A stretch of DNA of 64,000 nt from Bacillus sp. HNG (GTDB lineage: Bacteria; Bacillota; Bacilli; Bacillales; Bacillaceae_L), in NCBI RefSeq assembly GCF_003400205.1, contig NZ_QUQV01000001.1, positions 496,001-560,000 on the forward strand, written 5' to 3'. Shown here piece by piece: positions 36,114-44,993 of this stretch. The stretch's first letter is position 1; each line of letters begins with the position of its first letter. The translations under genes and the position numbers were made by a program. A model generated the notes under the pieces. It was given only the letters and a program-made list of their open reading frames with translations. It did not search any database and was not told the DNA's origin.

Positions 36114-36141
36114 AGTATCTCCGTTAGAGGGAAAAATATGC
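36114..36141 (-). promoter_or_regulatory. sigma F/G-type promoter of sigG
   Basis: GCATA (36137-36141) and GGAGATACT (36114-36122) with 14 bases between match the GYATA / GGnnAnnnT pattern of forespore promoters. In B. subtilis sigG is read by sigma F and then by sigma G itself. About 40 bases separate it from the TTG start. Confidence 0.75.
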
Positions 36142-36219
36142 ATTTTGAATTCACACCTATTTCCAAAACAGGTGAAAAAAAACAGAAAAATCAACTACTA
36201 CAAAGTATAATAAATTTTT

Positions 36220-36939
36220 TTACACCATTTTATTAAATTCTTTACGTAGACGTTTTATGATTCGCTTTTCCAATCTTGAAATATAGGACTGGGATATTCC
36301 AAGCATATCTGCAACGTCTTTTTGTGTCTTCTCCTCACCACCAATTAGTCCGAAACGAAGCTCCATAATTTGTTTCTCACGATCATTAAGCTGATGGAGA
36401 GCTTTTATTAATAGTTTGCGATCAACGTTTGCTTCCAGATCCTTGGTAATGATGTCTTCCTCTGTTCCTAGTACATCAGATAGTAATAATTCATTGCCAT
36501 CCCAATCGATATTTAATGGTTCATCGAATGATACCTCGGACCTAATTTTATTATTACGCCGTAAATACATCAAAATTTCGTTTTCAATACATCTTGAAGC
36601 ATACGTAGCGAGTTTAATTTTCTTTTCAGGATTAAATGTATTCACTGCTTTAATTAATCCAATTGTTCCGATGCTAATTAAATCCTCAATATTAATTCCG
36701 GTATTCTCAAATTTTCGAGCAATGTATACCACAAGTCTTAAATTTCTTTCAATTAAGATTGACCTTGCCGCCTTATCACCACTTGGAAGTTTATTTAATA
36801 GGACTTCTTCCTCATCCTTGGATAATGGCGGTGGCAATGCTTCACTCCCGCCAATATAATAGATCTCATCCGTTTTTAAGCCTAATTTTATTAAAAGTTT
36901 ATACCACCAATATGTAAGTTTTAATTTTAATTTAGCCAC
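36220..36939 (-). CDS. sigE: sporulation sigma factor sigma E precursor (mother cell)
   Basis: A 239-residue protein, the same length as B. subtilis pro-sigma E. The N-terminal pro-sequence (about 27 residues, amphipathic, ending near [16 protein letters not shown]) is removed by SpoIIGA. Region 2 includes [17 protein letters not shown] and region 4 ends [17 protein letters not shown]. The start is GTG at 36939 with GGGAG upstream. It follows spoIIGA by 75 bases and is co-transcribed with it. Confidence 0.97.
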   Translation of the reverse strand: MAKLKLKLTYWWYKLLIKLGLKTDEIYYIGGSEALPPPLSKDEEEVLLNKLPSGDKAARSILIERNLRLVVYIARKFENTGINIEDLISIGTIGLIKAVNTFNPEKKIKLATYASRCIENEILMYLRRNNKIRSEVSFDEPLNIDWDGNELLLSDVLGTEEDIITKDLEANVDRKLLIKALHQLNDREKQIMELRFGLIGGEEKTQKDVADMLGISQSYISRLEKRIIKRLRKEFNKMV

Positions 36940-37014
36940 AGGTAAGTTCTCCCTTCTAATTTGTAAAAAGTGTGAGTATGATATTTATAGGAATCTAATC
37001 GTTCTTTTTCCCCA

Positions 37015-37941
37015 TCATGAAGCTGACTTAATGGAGGATGATATAAGCATTTTCGGATGGACGATACAATCATATTCGCCATCAGTAGACAATGTTGTAT
37101 GGTTAAATGCAACAAGGCCTTTTTTTACGATATTTTCTTCATTTCCTTGAAAAATCGTTATTTGGTCTGGTTTAATTGCGAGTAAAAATTGGTGCTCTTG
37201 TCCAACGCCCCGATATGGAATAAGCCTTACCCTGCTTTCCCATTTATGGGATTCAGTTGAAGTATCATTTGTTAATAACTCGATATTTTTAGACTGTTCG
37301 ATTATAGATTTAGGAAATAGCTCTTCATATTTCGTCGTATCTAAAATCATAACCGGGCTTTTGGTAATCGGATCAAATAATTGATTTCCACTGTCAACCA
37401 AACCTTTTAAGTTCAGGGTAACATCATCTATTTCAAGCTTCACGTCGACAATCTGGTCATAGAAAACTTGTTTCGTTTCGATGTCAGCTATTCTATTTTT
37501 AGAAAAATACCATAAGAGAGGAAACCCAATTAATACAAATCCCCAACTAATTGGATTACCAAAACCTCTAGATTGCGTCAGGATTGTACCATCAAATACT
37601 TGAACATCAAATTCTAAGAAATAATGGACCCCTATCATTCCACCTCCAATCATGAAAGTAGCAAAATAAAAGGTTAATAGCCCCTGTATAAAATATCGGA
37701 ATCGTTTATAACCAAAAGCAACTCCTACGATTGCGAATGAAAAGAGTAGTTTAGTAAGAGGATGTGACCCAATTGCCGCAAAAGGAGAAACCACTATCAG
37801 GACTACTAAAGATCCGATAAAAGCACCTACTAATATTCGCCTTTTGACAATTTTACGCTTAAGTATTAGCGCTGTTAAAAGTAACAACAAGGCGTCAAAG
37901 AAAAAGTTTAATAACCAGATTACATCTAAATAAATGGACAA
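37015..37941 (-). CDS. spoIIGA: sporulation sigma-E factor processing peptidase SpoIIGA
   Basis: A 308-residue membrane aspartic protease that activates pro-sigma E after signalling from SpoIIR. It has about five N-terminal membrane helices, then a cytosolic domain with the protease motif LVDSGNQL (Asp near residue 184). The start is TTG at 37941 (LSIYLDVIWLLN), with AAAGGAG seven bases upstream; the protein then begins like B. subtilis SpoIIGA. An ATG nine codons upstream would place the ribosome binding site within the gene. Confidence 0.95.
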   Translation of the reverse strand: MSIYLDVIWLLNFFFDALLLLLTALILKRKIVKRRILVGAFIGSLVVLIVVSPFAAIGSHPLTKLLFSFAIVGVAFGYKRFRYFIQGLLTFYFATFMIGGGMIGVHYFLEFDVQVFDGTILTQSRGFGNPISWGFVLIGFPLLWYFSKNRIADIETKQVFYDQIVDVKLEIDDVTLNLKGLVDSGNQLFDPITKSPVMILDTTKYEELFPKSIIEQSKNIELLTNDTSTESHKWESRVRLIPYRGVGQEHQFLLAIKPDQITIFQGNEENIVKKGLVAFNHTTLSTDGEYDCIVHPKMLISSSIKSAS

Positions 37942-38015
37942 CCTATTTCTCCTTTCACCAATAGTCACTGCTCTTTTTCAAACGCAATTAACGTAAACTA
38001 GTTAGCTTAAAAAAT

Positions 38016-38048
38016 AGTATATAGTACATCTTATATGGAGTCTGTCAC
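38016..38048 (-). promoter_or_regulatory. candidate spoIIG promoter with long spacer
   Basis: GTGACA (38043-38048) and TATACT (38016-38021) are separated by 21 bases. B. subtilis spoIIG is a sigma A promoter with an unusually long 22-base spacer that needs Spo0A. I do not find a clear Spo0A box here, so the call is tentative. Confidence 0.4.
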
Positions 38049-38150
38049 TTCATGCCGATAATAAAAGAGAAATTTTGAAAGATTAGATCTTATTTTGTCA
38101 GTTCGCCTGTGAATGAAGATAGGATGGAATAAAACGAGGGAAATCTGAAT

Positions 38151-38270
38151 AAAAGCGCAAGCGCCTTGTTCAGCCCAGACAAGTCTAAGAAAAGATGGCG
38201 AGAAGGATGTATTTTATCCTTCTTGACAGATTGGCTAGACCAGAGAGGGGCTAGGCGCTGAAGCTGGACT
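38151..38270. repeat. intergenic hairpin repeat, family R1 copy C
   Basis: Outer arms AGCGCC / GGCGCT, then AGCCC / GGGCT, TCTA / TAGA and an inner stem AGAAGGAT / ATCCTTCT. It lies in the 577-base spoIIGA-ftsZ spacer, where B. subtilis has bpr. Confidence 0.8.
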
Positions 38271-38327
38271 TGAATACACCCATAAAATGGAATCAACAAC
38301 GATAAATTTTATATATGCTTCTAGACC

Positions 38328-38372
38328 ACAAAAAAAAGGCATTCGACAATTTTGTTGTCAAATACCTTTACT
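38328..38372 (-). terminator. terminator after ftsZ
   Basis: On the minus strand AAAGGTATTTGACAA and TTGTCGAATGCCTTT pair (two non-Watson-Crick positions), followed by eight T. It lies beyond repeat copy D, so that repeat is part of the ftsZ transcript. Confidence 0.8.
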
Positions 38373-38395
38373 TTATATTTAAAGAATCTTGAATG

Positions 38396-38514
38396 GTCTA
38401 GCTCCAGGTGCCATCGGCTCGAGGTCAAAAGCCTATCGCTACTGAAGGCTTAGAGCGCCTTCTGTCAGCGCTGTTCTTTTGCTTGTCGCCGATATACGGG
38501 CACCTTGCGCTTTT
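38396..38514. repeat. intergenic hairpin repeat, family R1 copy D
   Basis: Starts four bases after the ftsZ stop. Arms are GGTGCC / GGGCACC, ATCGGC / GCCGAT, AAAAGC / GCTTTT and an inner GAAGGC / GCCTTC with CGCT / AGCG. It keeps the shared GTCTAGCTCC start and TTGCGCTTTT end but has its own arm sequence. Confidence 0.8.
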
Positions 38515-38518
38515 CTTT

Positions 38519-39661
38519 TTATCCTCTTCTTTTACGGTTACGTAGGAATGTTGGTACATCGATTTCATCTTCAACATGAACTGCGCCACGTGTATTTACT
38601 TCTTGTACTGGCTCCTCACGCTTCACTTCTCTTCTTGGTGCAGCCTGAACCTGTGGTTGTGGTTTAGCACCAAAAGATGGACGAGATGGACGCGTTGGGT
38701 CTAGTTCAGTCTCTTTAAAGCCTGTAGCAATCACAGTAACAACAATTTCTTCTTTTAAGTTTTCATTAATAACAGATCCAAAAATCATGTTCACTTCTTG
38801 ATCTGAAGCTGATGCAACAATATCGGCAGCCTCTTGAACTTCATAAAGACTTAAATTGGTTCCACCAGTGATGTTCATGAGTACACCTTGTGCACCATCA
38901 ATAGATGTTTCAAGCAATGGACTTGAAATCGCCTTTTTAGCAGCTTCTGCAGCACGGTTTTCACCTGTTGCAACACCGATCCCCATAAGTGCAGAACCTT
39001 TATTAGACATAATTGTTTTTACGTCAGCAAAGTCTAGGTTGATTAATCCAGGAACAGCGATTAAATCAGAAATACCTTGTACACCCTGACGTAATACATT
39101 ATCAGCCTCACGGAAAGCCTCAAGCATAGGTGTATTTTTATCAACAATTTCAAGAAGACGATCATTTGGAATGACGATTAAAGTGTCTACTGATTCTTTC
39201 ATTGCAGAAATTCCACCAGCTGCTTGTGTTTGACGCTTTCTACCTTCGAAGGTGAACGGTCTTGTTACCACACCTACTGTAAGGGCACCTAAATCTTTTG
39301 AAATTTGTGCAATCACAGGTGCAGCACCTGTACCTGTTCCACCGCCCATACCAGCTGTTACGAATACCATATCTGCTCCTTTAAGGGCTTCTTCGATTTG
39401 TTCTCTGCTTTCTTCTGCAGCTTTTTTACCAACTTCTGGATTTGCTCCAGCGCCTAATCCACGGGTTAATTTCCCACCGATTTGCATTTTGATTTCCGCT
39501 TTTGAAAGATTTAAAGCTTGAGCGTCGGTATTAACTGCGATAAACTCCACACCTTGAACACCGTGTTCAATCATTCGGTTAACCGCGTTATTCCCACCGC
39601 CACCTACACCTATTACCTTTATTGTAGCTAATTGATCAACATTTGTATCAAACTCTAACAT
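38519..39661 (-). CDS. ftsZ: cell division GTPase FtsZ
   Basis: A 380-residue tubulin homologue that forms the Z ring. The GTP-binding motif is GGGTGTG (106-112); [15 protein letters not shown] is the T7 loop. A proline/glutamine-rich linker (about 318-360) leads to the conserved C-terminal peptide [16 protein letters not shown], which binds FtsA, SepF and EzrA. It follows ftsA by 47 bases. Confidence 0.98.
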   Translation of the reverse strand: MLEFDTNVDQLATIKVIGVGGGGNNAVNRMIEHGVQGVEFIAVNTDAQALNLSKAEIKMQIGGKLTRGLGAGANPEVGKKAAEESREQIEEALKGADMVFVTAGMGGGTGTGAAPVIAQISKDLGALTVGVVTRPFTFEGRKRQTQAAGGISAMKESVDTLIVIPNDRLLEIVDKNTPMLEAFREADNVLRQGVQGISDLIAVPGLINLDFADVKTIMSNKGSALMGIGVATGENRAAEAAKKAISSPLLETSIDGAQGVLMNITGGTNLSLYEVQEAADIVASASDQEVNMIFGSVINENLKEEIVVTVIATGFKETELDPTRPSRPSFGAKPQPQVQAAPRREVKREEPVQEVNTRGAVHVEDEIDVPTFLRNRKRRG

Positions 39662-39708
39662 TATAAGATCCTCCTAATTTGCAAATATACTACTCTTGTA
39701 ACTGTGTG

Positions 39709-41001
39709 TTATTCAAAGAAGAGACCAAAAAACCTTTTAACCTTATTCCCAATATTTTGTTCTTCTTTTGAGTTTTTAGGGTGACTTTTCGCTTGAGGCT
39801 GTCTTGACGGTCTTTTCTCTGTATTTTCCACTTGAACCGTCGTACTAATTTTTCTCCCTTGAACTCTTGCTTGTTCATAAGCGAACTGCAATAGACCTAC
39901 ACCTGTTGAATATTGAGGTTCTCTAACTCCAATATAGTCAGGCTTTGCAATTCTAACATTGCTACGTAATACAAGTTGAGATAGCTCTAATACTCCAGGC
40001 ATATTTACTACTCCACCTGTAAGAACAAAGCCACCAGGAAGATCTCCTACACCCATTTTCTTAATTTCCTTTTGAACTAATAGTAAAATTTCTTCTAATC
40101 TTGCTTCGATGATTTCAGAAATTTGTAATTGGGTAAACTGTTCTTGTTGATCACTGCCGATAATAGAAACATTGAATACTTCTTCATCAGAAGCATCATC
40201 ATAGAAGGCATGTCCATGTTTAATTTTAATTTTCTCTGCTTCTTCAGTAGAAGTTCGCAATCCAATTGCTAAATCTTTTGTAATATGGTCTCCACCAATT
40301 GGTAGAACACTTGTTGCTTTCAAATAACCATGATTGAAAAGAGCAACGGTCGTAGAACCTCCACCAATATCAACGAGAGCAACACCTAGATTTTTTTCGT
40401 CATCAGATAATGAGATTGAACCTGATGCAAGAGGTTGTAAAGAAATTGCTGCAATATCAAGTCCTGCTTTTTCTACACAACGAAGCAGGTTATGTAAGAT
40501 TGTACGTGAAGTTGTAATAATCGTACCTTCCACTTCAAGTCGAACACCTAACATACCACGTGGATCACTAATTTCATCATATCCATCTACGATAAACTGA
40601 TTAGGAATCATATCGATAATTTCTCTTTCTGGTGGGAGAGAAATAAATTGTGCGGCATCGATTACACGTAGGACATCTTCATTGCTAATTTCACGATTTT
40701 GACGAGATTCAGTAGAAACTGCCACAACACCGTGGGCATCCTTTAACTGTACATTAATTGCAGGAACAGATACGACTACCTGATTAATAGAAATGCCTAC
40801 CATTCTTTCTGCTTGCTCAACTGCCTTTTTAATAGAATGAACGGTTTCATCTATGTCTACAATTGAACCTTTTTTCAAACCTTCTGTTTTAACATTACCC
40901 ACACCTATTATGTTAAGAGAATCATCAACCATTTCACCGATAATTACCTTAACACTGGATGTACCGATGTCAAGACTAACACATATTTCATTGCTGTTCA
41001 T
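39709..41001 (-). CDS. ftsA: cell division protein FtsA
   Basis: A 430-residue actin-like membrane anchor for FtsZ. Phosphate motifs are SLDIGTSSVKV (phosphate 1) and ALVDIGGGSTTVALF (phosphate 2), with FVLTGGVVNMPG (adenosine). The C-terminal GNKVKRFFGLFFE is the amphipathic membrane-targeting helix. The start MNSNEICVSLD at 41001 follows AAAGGAGGTG; the earlier ATG has no site. A sigma H promoter lies upstream. Confidence 0.97.
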   Translation of the reverse strand: MNSNEICVSLDIGTSSVKVIIGEMVDDSLNIIGVGNVKTEGLKKGSIVDIDETVHSIKKAVEQAERMVGISINQVVVSVPAINVQLKDAHGVVAVSTESRQNREISNEDVLRVIDAAQFISLPPEREIIDMIPNQFIVDGYDEISDPRGMLGVRLEVEGTIITTSRTILHNLLRCVEKAGLDIAAISLQPLASGSISLSDDEKNLGVALVDIGGGSTTVALFNHGYLKATSVLPIGGDHITKDLAIGLRTSTEEAEKIKIKHGHAFYDDASDEEVFNVSIIGSDQQEQFTQLQISEIIEARLEEILLLVQKEIKKMGVGDLPGGFVLTGGVVNMPGVLELSQLVLRSNVRIAKPDYIGVREPQYSTGVGLLQFAYEQARVQGRKISTTVQVENTEKRPSRQPQAKSHPKNSKEEQNIGNKVKRFFGLFFE

Positions 41002-41093
41002 TCTGTGGCACCTCCTTTTTTTACATAAACACATTTACATATGATTTCGAACAACAACTGCTATTTTCATATGAATTTACACATATGAAAAAT

Positions 41094-41121
41094 ATTCAAC
41101 AATCATAGGGATTTTCCCTTT
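41094..41121 (-). promoter_or_regulatory. sigma H promoter of ftsA-ftsZ
   Basis: AAAGGGAAA (41113-41121) differs by one base from the RnAGGAwww consensus, and GTTGAAT (41094-41100) is a full match to RnnGAAT, spacer 12. B. subtilis ftsAZ promoter P2 is sigma H-dependent. A sigma A candidate (TTGTTG, 17 bases, TAAATT) overlaps it. Confidence 0.75.
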
Positions 41122-41129
41122 ATAAAAAA

Positions 41130-41492
41130 TCAATTTTTTTCTATTTTATCACGAGAAAGGCTCCATTTGGATAAAATTATTCGTCTGATAACCGCAATAT
41201 TTTGGAATAACCTTACTCCGAATGCAAAAACGGCTACCAAATACAAGTCTACACCAAGATGTACACCTAGAAAAGCTAAACTTGCTGCTAATAAAATATT
41301 AAAAAAGAAACCAGAAACAAAGACGGACTGATCATAAATATTTTGCAGGTGTGCACGGATGCCACCGAATAATGTATCAAGTGCTGCTAATACTGCAATT
41401 GATAAATAATTTGAATACTCTGCCGGAATCTTAAATTCCGATAACAGTCCGAGAATGATTCCGACTATTAGACCGAAGATTGGGAGCCACAT
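41130..41492 (-). CDS. sbp: small basic membrane protein Sbp (DUF1290)
   Basis: A 120-residue protein with three hydrophobic segments and the family block VLAALDTLFGGIRAHLQNIY. Sbp is conserved upstream of ftsA in Bacillales but has no known function. It lies 18 bases after ylxX. Confidence 0.9.
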   Translation of the reverse strand: MWLPIFGLIVGIILGLLSEFKIPAEYSNYLSIAVLAALDTLFGGIRAHLQNIYDQSVFVSGFFFNILLAASLAFLGVHLGVDLYLVAVFAFGVRLFQNIAVIRRIILSKWSLSRDKIEKN

Positions 41493-41510
41493 ATCTATGT
41501 TCCACCTTTA

Positions 41511-42221
41511 TCACTTTTTATCTGGTTCCATATTAGGCTGCATTTCTGTAATCCTAATTGGGTCGTCATACGCAGGTATTGTTACGACTTTACTTGGCTT
41601 TGAAATTTTCAAGCGCAAATTATCAATGAAAAACTGACGCTCCGCTTCCGATGCTTTTAACTTGTTGTAAAGTCGTTCTGCATCATCGGCAATGACTTTT
41701 ATTTCAATTGGCAATGGACTAATTGAATATGAATCGATTTTAGGTCTTCCTTGAATTTCCCGAATCACCGTGGTGGCAATTACTCTGTGACCATCAATTG
41801 AAATCGCCTTTGCTTGATAAGAATTTAATTCATTTATCAACCACCTTAACAAGCTAGGGGTGATGGTTGTTGCTTGTTTTCCAACTTCATTGAACGACTG
41901 CTCAACAGTTATCGTGATTCCTGGACCCGAAACTTCTGTTAGTCCAGCCTCTTTCTTTAACTCATCAAGGGTATCCTGTAAAATCGTTATTTTACTATCA
42001 TCACGTTGACTTTCGTACTGCTCTACCTTCGCCTCATATGTATAAATTTTTGTCAAAAGCTCCGTATATAATTCTTGGGATTGCTTTAAATCCTCTCGTA
42101 ATTCCCATAAATCACGGGTATCACGCACTTCAGGTTCTTTAATGGTTTGAAATTGGACAGCAACCATAAACCCTATTATACACGTAATGACCGTGAAGCT
42201 AATGCCTGTTTTTTTGTCCAA
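41511..42221 (-). CDS. ylxX: DUF881 protein YlxX
   Basis: About 237 residues: one N-terminal membrane helix, a coiled coil (about 40-85), then the DUF881 domain (GLTEVSGPGITITVEQS, AKAISIDGHRVIATTVIRE). It resembles its neighbour YlxW. The start is either TTG at 42221, well spaced from AGGTGG, or GTG at 42230 directly on the site; I prefer TTG. Function unknown. Confidence 0.85.
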   Translation of the reverse strand: MDKKTGISFTVITCIIGFMVAVQFQTIKEPEVRDTRDLWELREDLKQSQELYTELLTKIYTYEAKVEQYESQRDDSKITILQDTLDELKKEAGLTEVSGPGITITVEQSFNEVGKQATTITPSLLRWLINELNSYQAKAISIDGHRVIATTVIREIQGRPKIDSYSISPLPIEIKVIADDAERLYNKLKASEAERQFFIDNLRLKISKPSKVVTIPAYDDPIRITEMQPNMEPDKK

Positions 42222-42230
42222 TAAAACCAC

Positions 42231-42935
42231 CTATTTCGCGTTAATTAATGGATCCATTTCAATTTGTGCCTTGTTCTCGATTTTCACGACAATATTATCC
42301 TGTATCAATTGGTCAGTGATTCCTCCATTCATATTTAAGGCAGGCACCAGTACATTTGGGTCACCGATTGCTGAAATTACAAATGGAGCAGGAAAAGGTG
42401 CACCATCGACGACAACAACAGGTCCGTTACAGTAAATATAAGAATCATGACTAAGTCGTTTACCATTAACAGAAACAGCTTGGGCACCAGATACGTAAAG
42501 TTCATTAATAACCTTGAATAAATGACTCTCATGAACTAAATAATTGTTCACGTCTTGTCCCGACGGAACGTAAGAGGCATCTTCAAGCGTAACGACAACT
42601 CCTGGACCTTTTACACCAATCTCACCTACAACCATACGGTACTTTTCTACTTCCTCGACGAGATTGAAATAAATCTGTTCTTGTTCTTCTTTTGCGAGCT
42701 CTTCTTCTATTGCTTGAATTTGATTTTGCTTTTCAATCAACTTTAATTGAAGTTCATTATTCTTTTCGTTTTGTTCGTTCAACTCTGTTCGAATTTTAGC
42801 TTCTTCATTCCATTGTTGTTCAGTTACCTGATTAGATTCCAATTGTTCCTTTGTAAATTGGTACGAGAATGAAATCATAAAGCCTAGGACTAAGCAAACA
42901 AATGAGAGAATAACGTGCTTACCCTTCACCTTCAC
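42231..42935 (-). CDS. ylxW: DUF881 protein YlxW
   Basis: A 234-residue paralogue of YlxX: N-terminal membrane helix, glutamate/glutamine-rich coiled coil (about 35-95), then DUF881 (GVKGPGVVVTLEDAS, AQAVSVNGKRLSHDSYIYCNG). The GTG start at 42935 overlaps the end of divIB by 17 bases. The tandem pair between divIB and sbp is as in B. subtilis. Confidence 0.88.
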   Translation of the reverse strand: MKVKGKHVILSFVCLVLGFMISFSYQFTKEQLESNQVTEQQWNEEAKIRTELNEQNEKNNELQLKLIEKQNQIQAIEEELAKEEQEQIYFNLVEEVEKYRMVVGEIGVKGPGVVVTLEDASYVPSGQDVNNYLVHESHLFKVINELYVSGAQAVSVNGKRLSHDSYIYCNGPVVVVDGAPFPAPFVISAIGDPNVLVPALNMNGGITDQLIQDNIVVKIENKAQIEMDPLINAK

Positions 42936-43722
42936 CTGTTACCATCTCCTCATCTTCATTGGTGTTCTCGTATTCGTATGGAATAAAAGTTGGTACAACA
43001 TCTAGCTCAATATAACCATTAAGAGAAGGATCCAATTCACTAATGATCGTTGGATAAGCTGTAATATTTTTCGCAAAATTCCTTACCGTTGCTTTTACCT
43101 CATACCCATCAATCATATACAATGTCATTTGTAAAGGATCATATTCTGTGGGGGTATGATGAATTTCAGAAATCAGCTTCGAAATGGACGGTTGAACTTT
43201 ATTAAGTTCCTTTGCGAGCAAAGTTAAGGCTTCATCCTTCCAGTCAACTAAGATGGGTGCATCCACTGGAATTGCCTTTGAACCGAACTCCTCTGGTTTT
43301 TCAATAATTTCGCCATTTTCAAGAATTGGATAAAAAGTACTTGACCCACTTATATATCCTACCCTTTTCAATTCGCTAACATTTAACTTAATATGATTTG
43401 GTAGTCTTTTTTCAATCGATACTTCCTTAATTTCAGGGTGTTTTTTTATATTTTGGATTACTATATCCTTATCGACTTTCCAAAAGCTTGTCCCAACTTG
43501 TAATTTACTTAATTTTAAAATTTGATCGGATGAGATATTTTGGTTGCCTGTAATGGTGATTTCGCCAATTTTACTAAAAGGAGATTGGAAATAAAGTATT
43601 CCTGAAAGCAAAAAAAAGAAAAACGTTATATACATAATCAATCGTCGATTAGCCTTTTGTTTTCTCCTTTGCTTAAGCTTTGGAATCCGGTCTTCTATTG
43701 TAACAACCTTTTGCTTCGCCAA
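42919..43722 (-). CDS. divIB: cell division protein DivIB (FtsQ)
   Basis: A 267-residue bitopic divisome protein: a basic cytosolic N-terminus (RIPKLKQRRKQKANRR), one membrane helix, a POTRA domain (FSKIGEITITGNQNISSDQI) and the beta domain, with an acidic tail. The start is TTG at 43722 (LAKQKVVTIED) behind GGGGTG; the ATG 44 codons upstream would translate across a perfect palindrome and promoter-like DNA and has no B. subtilis counterpart. Confidence 0.93.
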   Translation of the reverse strand: MAKQKVVTIEDRIPKLKQRRKQKANRRLIMYITFFFFLLSGILYFQSPFSKIGEITITGNQNISSDQILKLSKLQVGTSFWKVDKDIVIQNIKKHPEIKEVSIEKRLPNHIKLNVSELKRVGYISGSSTFYPILENGEIIEKPEEFGSKAIPVDAPILVDWKDEALTLLAKELNKVQPSISKLISEIHHTPTEYDPLQMTLYMIDGYEVKATVRNFAKNITAYPTIISELDPSLNGYIELDVVPTFIPYEYENTNEDEEMVTGEGEG

Positions 43723-43820
43723 ATAATATTCACCCCGCTCTATGAAAGCCACTAAAAATACAAACGTATGTATGTTTAAACAGTCATTATTCCAGTCATA
43801 AAAAAATGCGTAGAACGAAA

Positions 43821-43852
43821 GAATAAACGGCATGTATACATGCCGTTTATTC
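43821..43852. repeat. perfect 32-base palindrome in the divIB leader
   Basis: The half-site GAATAAACGGCATGTA is followed immediately by its exact reverse complement. It lies about 30 bases downstream of an extended -10 and about 100 bases upstream of the divIB start. On the minus strand a run of seven T begins 15 bases later, too far for a standard terminator. Confidence 0.85.
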
Positions 43853-43882
43853 ACCAGTACAGTAACACATACATGTTATTGT

Positions 43883-43891
43883 ATTATATCA
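43883..43891 (-). promoter_or_regulatory. extended -10 promoter candidate for divIB
   Basis: TGATATAAT matches the TGnTATAAT extended -10. There is no good -35, which is common for this class. A start about seven bases downstream would put the 32-base palindrome near the 5' end of the RNA. Confidence 0.5.
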
Positions 43892-43922
43892 TATTTTCCT
43901 AAGAAATGGGTGTAGAAACTGT

Positions 43923-44831
43923 CTAGCTTCGACCAATTATTTCAACTTCCGTTTCCATTCGCACACCATGTAAAGTATAGATTTTCTCTTTTACAAATTC
44001 AATTAGGTCTAGAACATCCTGAGCTTTTGCATTACCAGCATTGACAATAAAATTCCCATGCATTTCAGAAATTTTGGCCCCACCGATAGAATGACCTTTC
44101 AAGCCTGATTTTTCAACTAATTGTCCAGCATAATTTGGAAGTGGATTGCGGAAAATGCTTCCGGCGCATGGAAGATCCCATGGTTGCGTATCTCTTCGAT
44201 ACTCTTTATTTTTCTTCATAACAGCCGAGATTTCTGCTTTATCCCCTTCTGTTAATTGAAATGTAGCTTCAACCACAATCCCTGGTCGCTTTTTTTGAAG
44301 AATGGAGGTGCGGTATGAATATTCCATTTCCTCATTTGATAGCCATTCAAAGGTACCATCGTGAAATAATATATGAGCCTTTGTTAAAACTTTAGATACA
44401 TCAGAACCATGTGCCCCTGCATTCATATAAACAGCTCCACCGATCGAACCAGGGATCCCGCTTGAAAACTCAAGTCCCGATAATCCTTTTCTTGCAATTT
44501 GTACAGCCAGACTTACAATTGAATATCCAGCACCAACAGTAAGTGTGGTACCATCAAGTTCCATATGGTTAAGGCCATTGCCTATTTTAATGACAGCACC
44601 CTCAATCCCATTATCAGATACGAGGAGATTTGATCCCCTACCGATTGCTCGCCACTTGATACCATGCTTTTTAATAATTTCAAGCGTCTTTTTTAATGAT
44701 TCAACACTATCGGGTTCGATGAATAAATCAGCCGGACCACCTATCTTAATTGTTGTATGCTTTGATAAAGGTTCATTCACTAAAACCTTGCCGACACTTG
44801 CCTCTTGAAGTTCCTTTACAATATTGTCCAT
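43923..44831 (-). CDS. murB: UDP-N-acetylenolpyruvoylglucosamine reductase
   Basis: A 302-residue FAD enzyme reducing the enolpyruvyl group to give UDP-MurNAc. The FAD-binding region is [13 protein letters not shown] and [13 protein letters not shown]; the active-site serine lies in [10 protein letters not shown] and the C-terminal [12 protein letters not shown] follows. This is the type II form. The start MDNIVKEL at 44831 has AAAGGAGG upstream; the ATG seven codons earlier does not. Confidence 0.96.
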   Translation of the reverse strand: MDNIVKELQEASVGKVLVNEPLSKHTTIKIGGPADLFIEPDSVESLKKTLEIIKKHGIKWRAIGRGSNLLVSDNGIEGAVIKIGNGLNHMELDGTTLTVGAGYSIVSLAVQIARKGLSGLEFSSGIPGSIGGAVYMNAGAHGSDVSKVLTKAHILFHDGTFEWLSNEEMEYSYRTSILQKKRPGIVVEATFQLTEGDKAEISAVMKKNKEYRRDTQPWDLPCAGSIFRNPLPNYAGQLVEKSGLKGHSIGGAKISEMHGNFIVNAGNAKAQDVLDLIEFVKEKIYTLHGVRMETEVEIIGRS

Positions 44832-44993
44832 ATTAACCTCCTTTATCAGCATTTCACTTGGAACAAAACATAATGTAGTATATGCTCCACGTGTGCTTCA
44901 TGGTACATTTGCCTATTATAGAAAAGCGTAATGCACCCAAAGCTAGAAACTAACTAGCTATAGAATTTTTACTCGTGAACAAAGACGTCTTTT

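Noticed and set aside
36143-36185. Hairpin TTCACCT / AGGTGTGAA after sigE as a terminator
   Set aside because: The T-run precedes the stem on the minus strand instead of following it, and the plus strand has an A-run after it, so it does not fit a terminator for either direction.
38090-38299. 69-codon minus-strand open frame in the spoIIGA-ftsZ gap
   Set aside because: It is a translation of repeat R1 copy C. Its similarity to the spurious spoVD extension comes from the shared repeat, not from a protein family.
42919-43854. Extended divIB start at 43854
   Set aside because: The added 44 residues translate the 32-base palindrome and are absent from DivIB homologues; TTG at 43722 fits better.
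44832-44993. A sigma A or sigma E promoter between murG and murB
   Set aside because: TATAAT and CATATACT are present, but neither has an acceptable partner element at the correct spacing.
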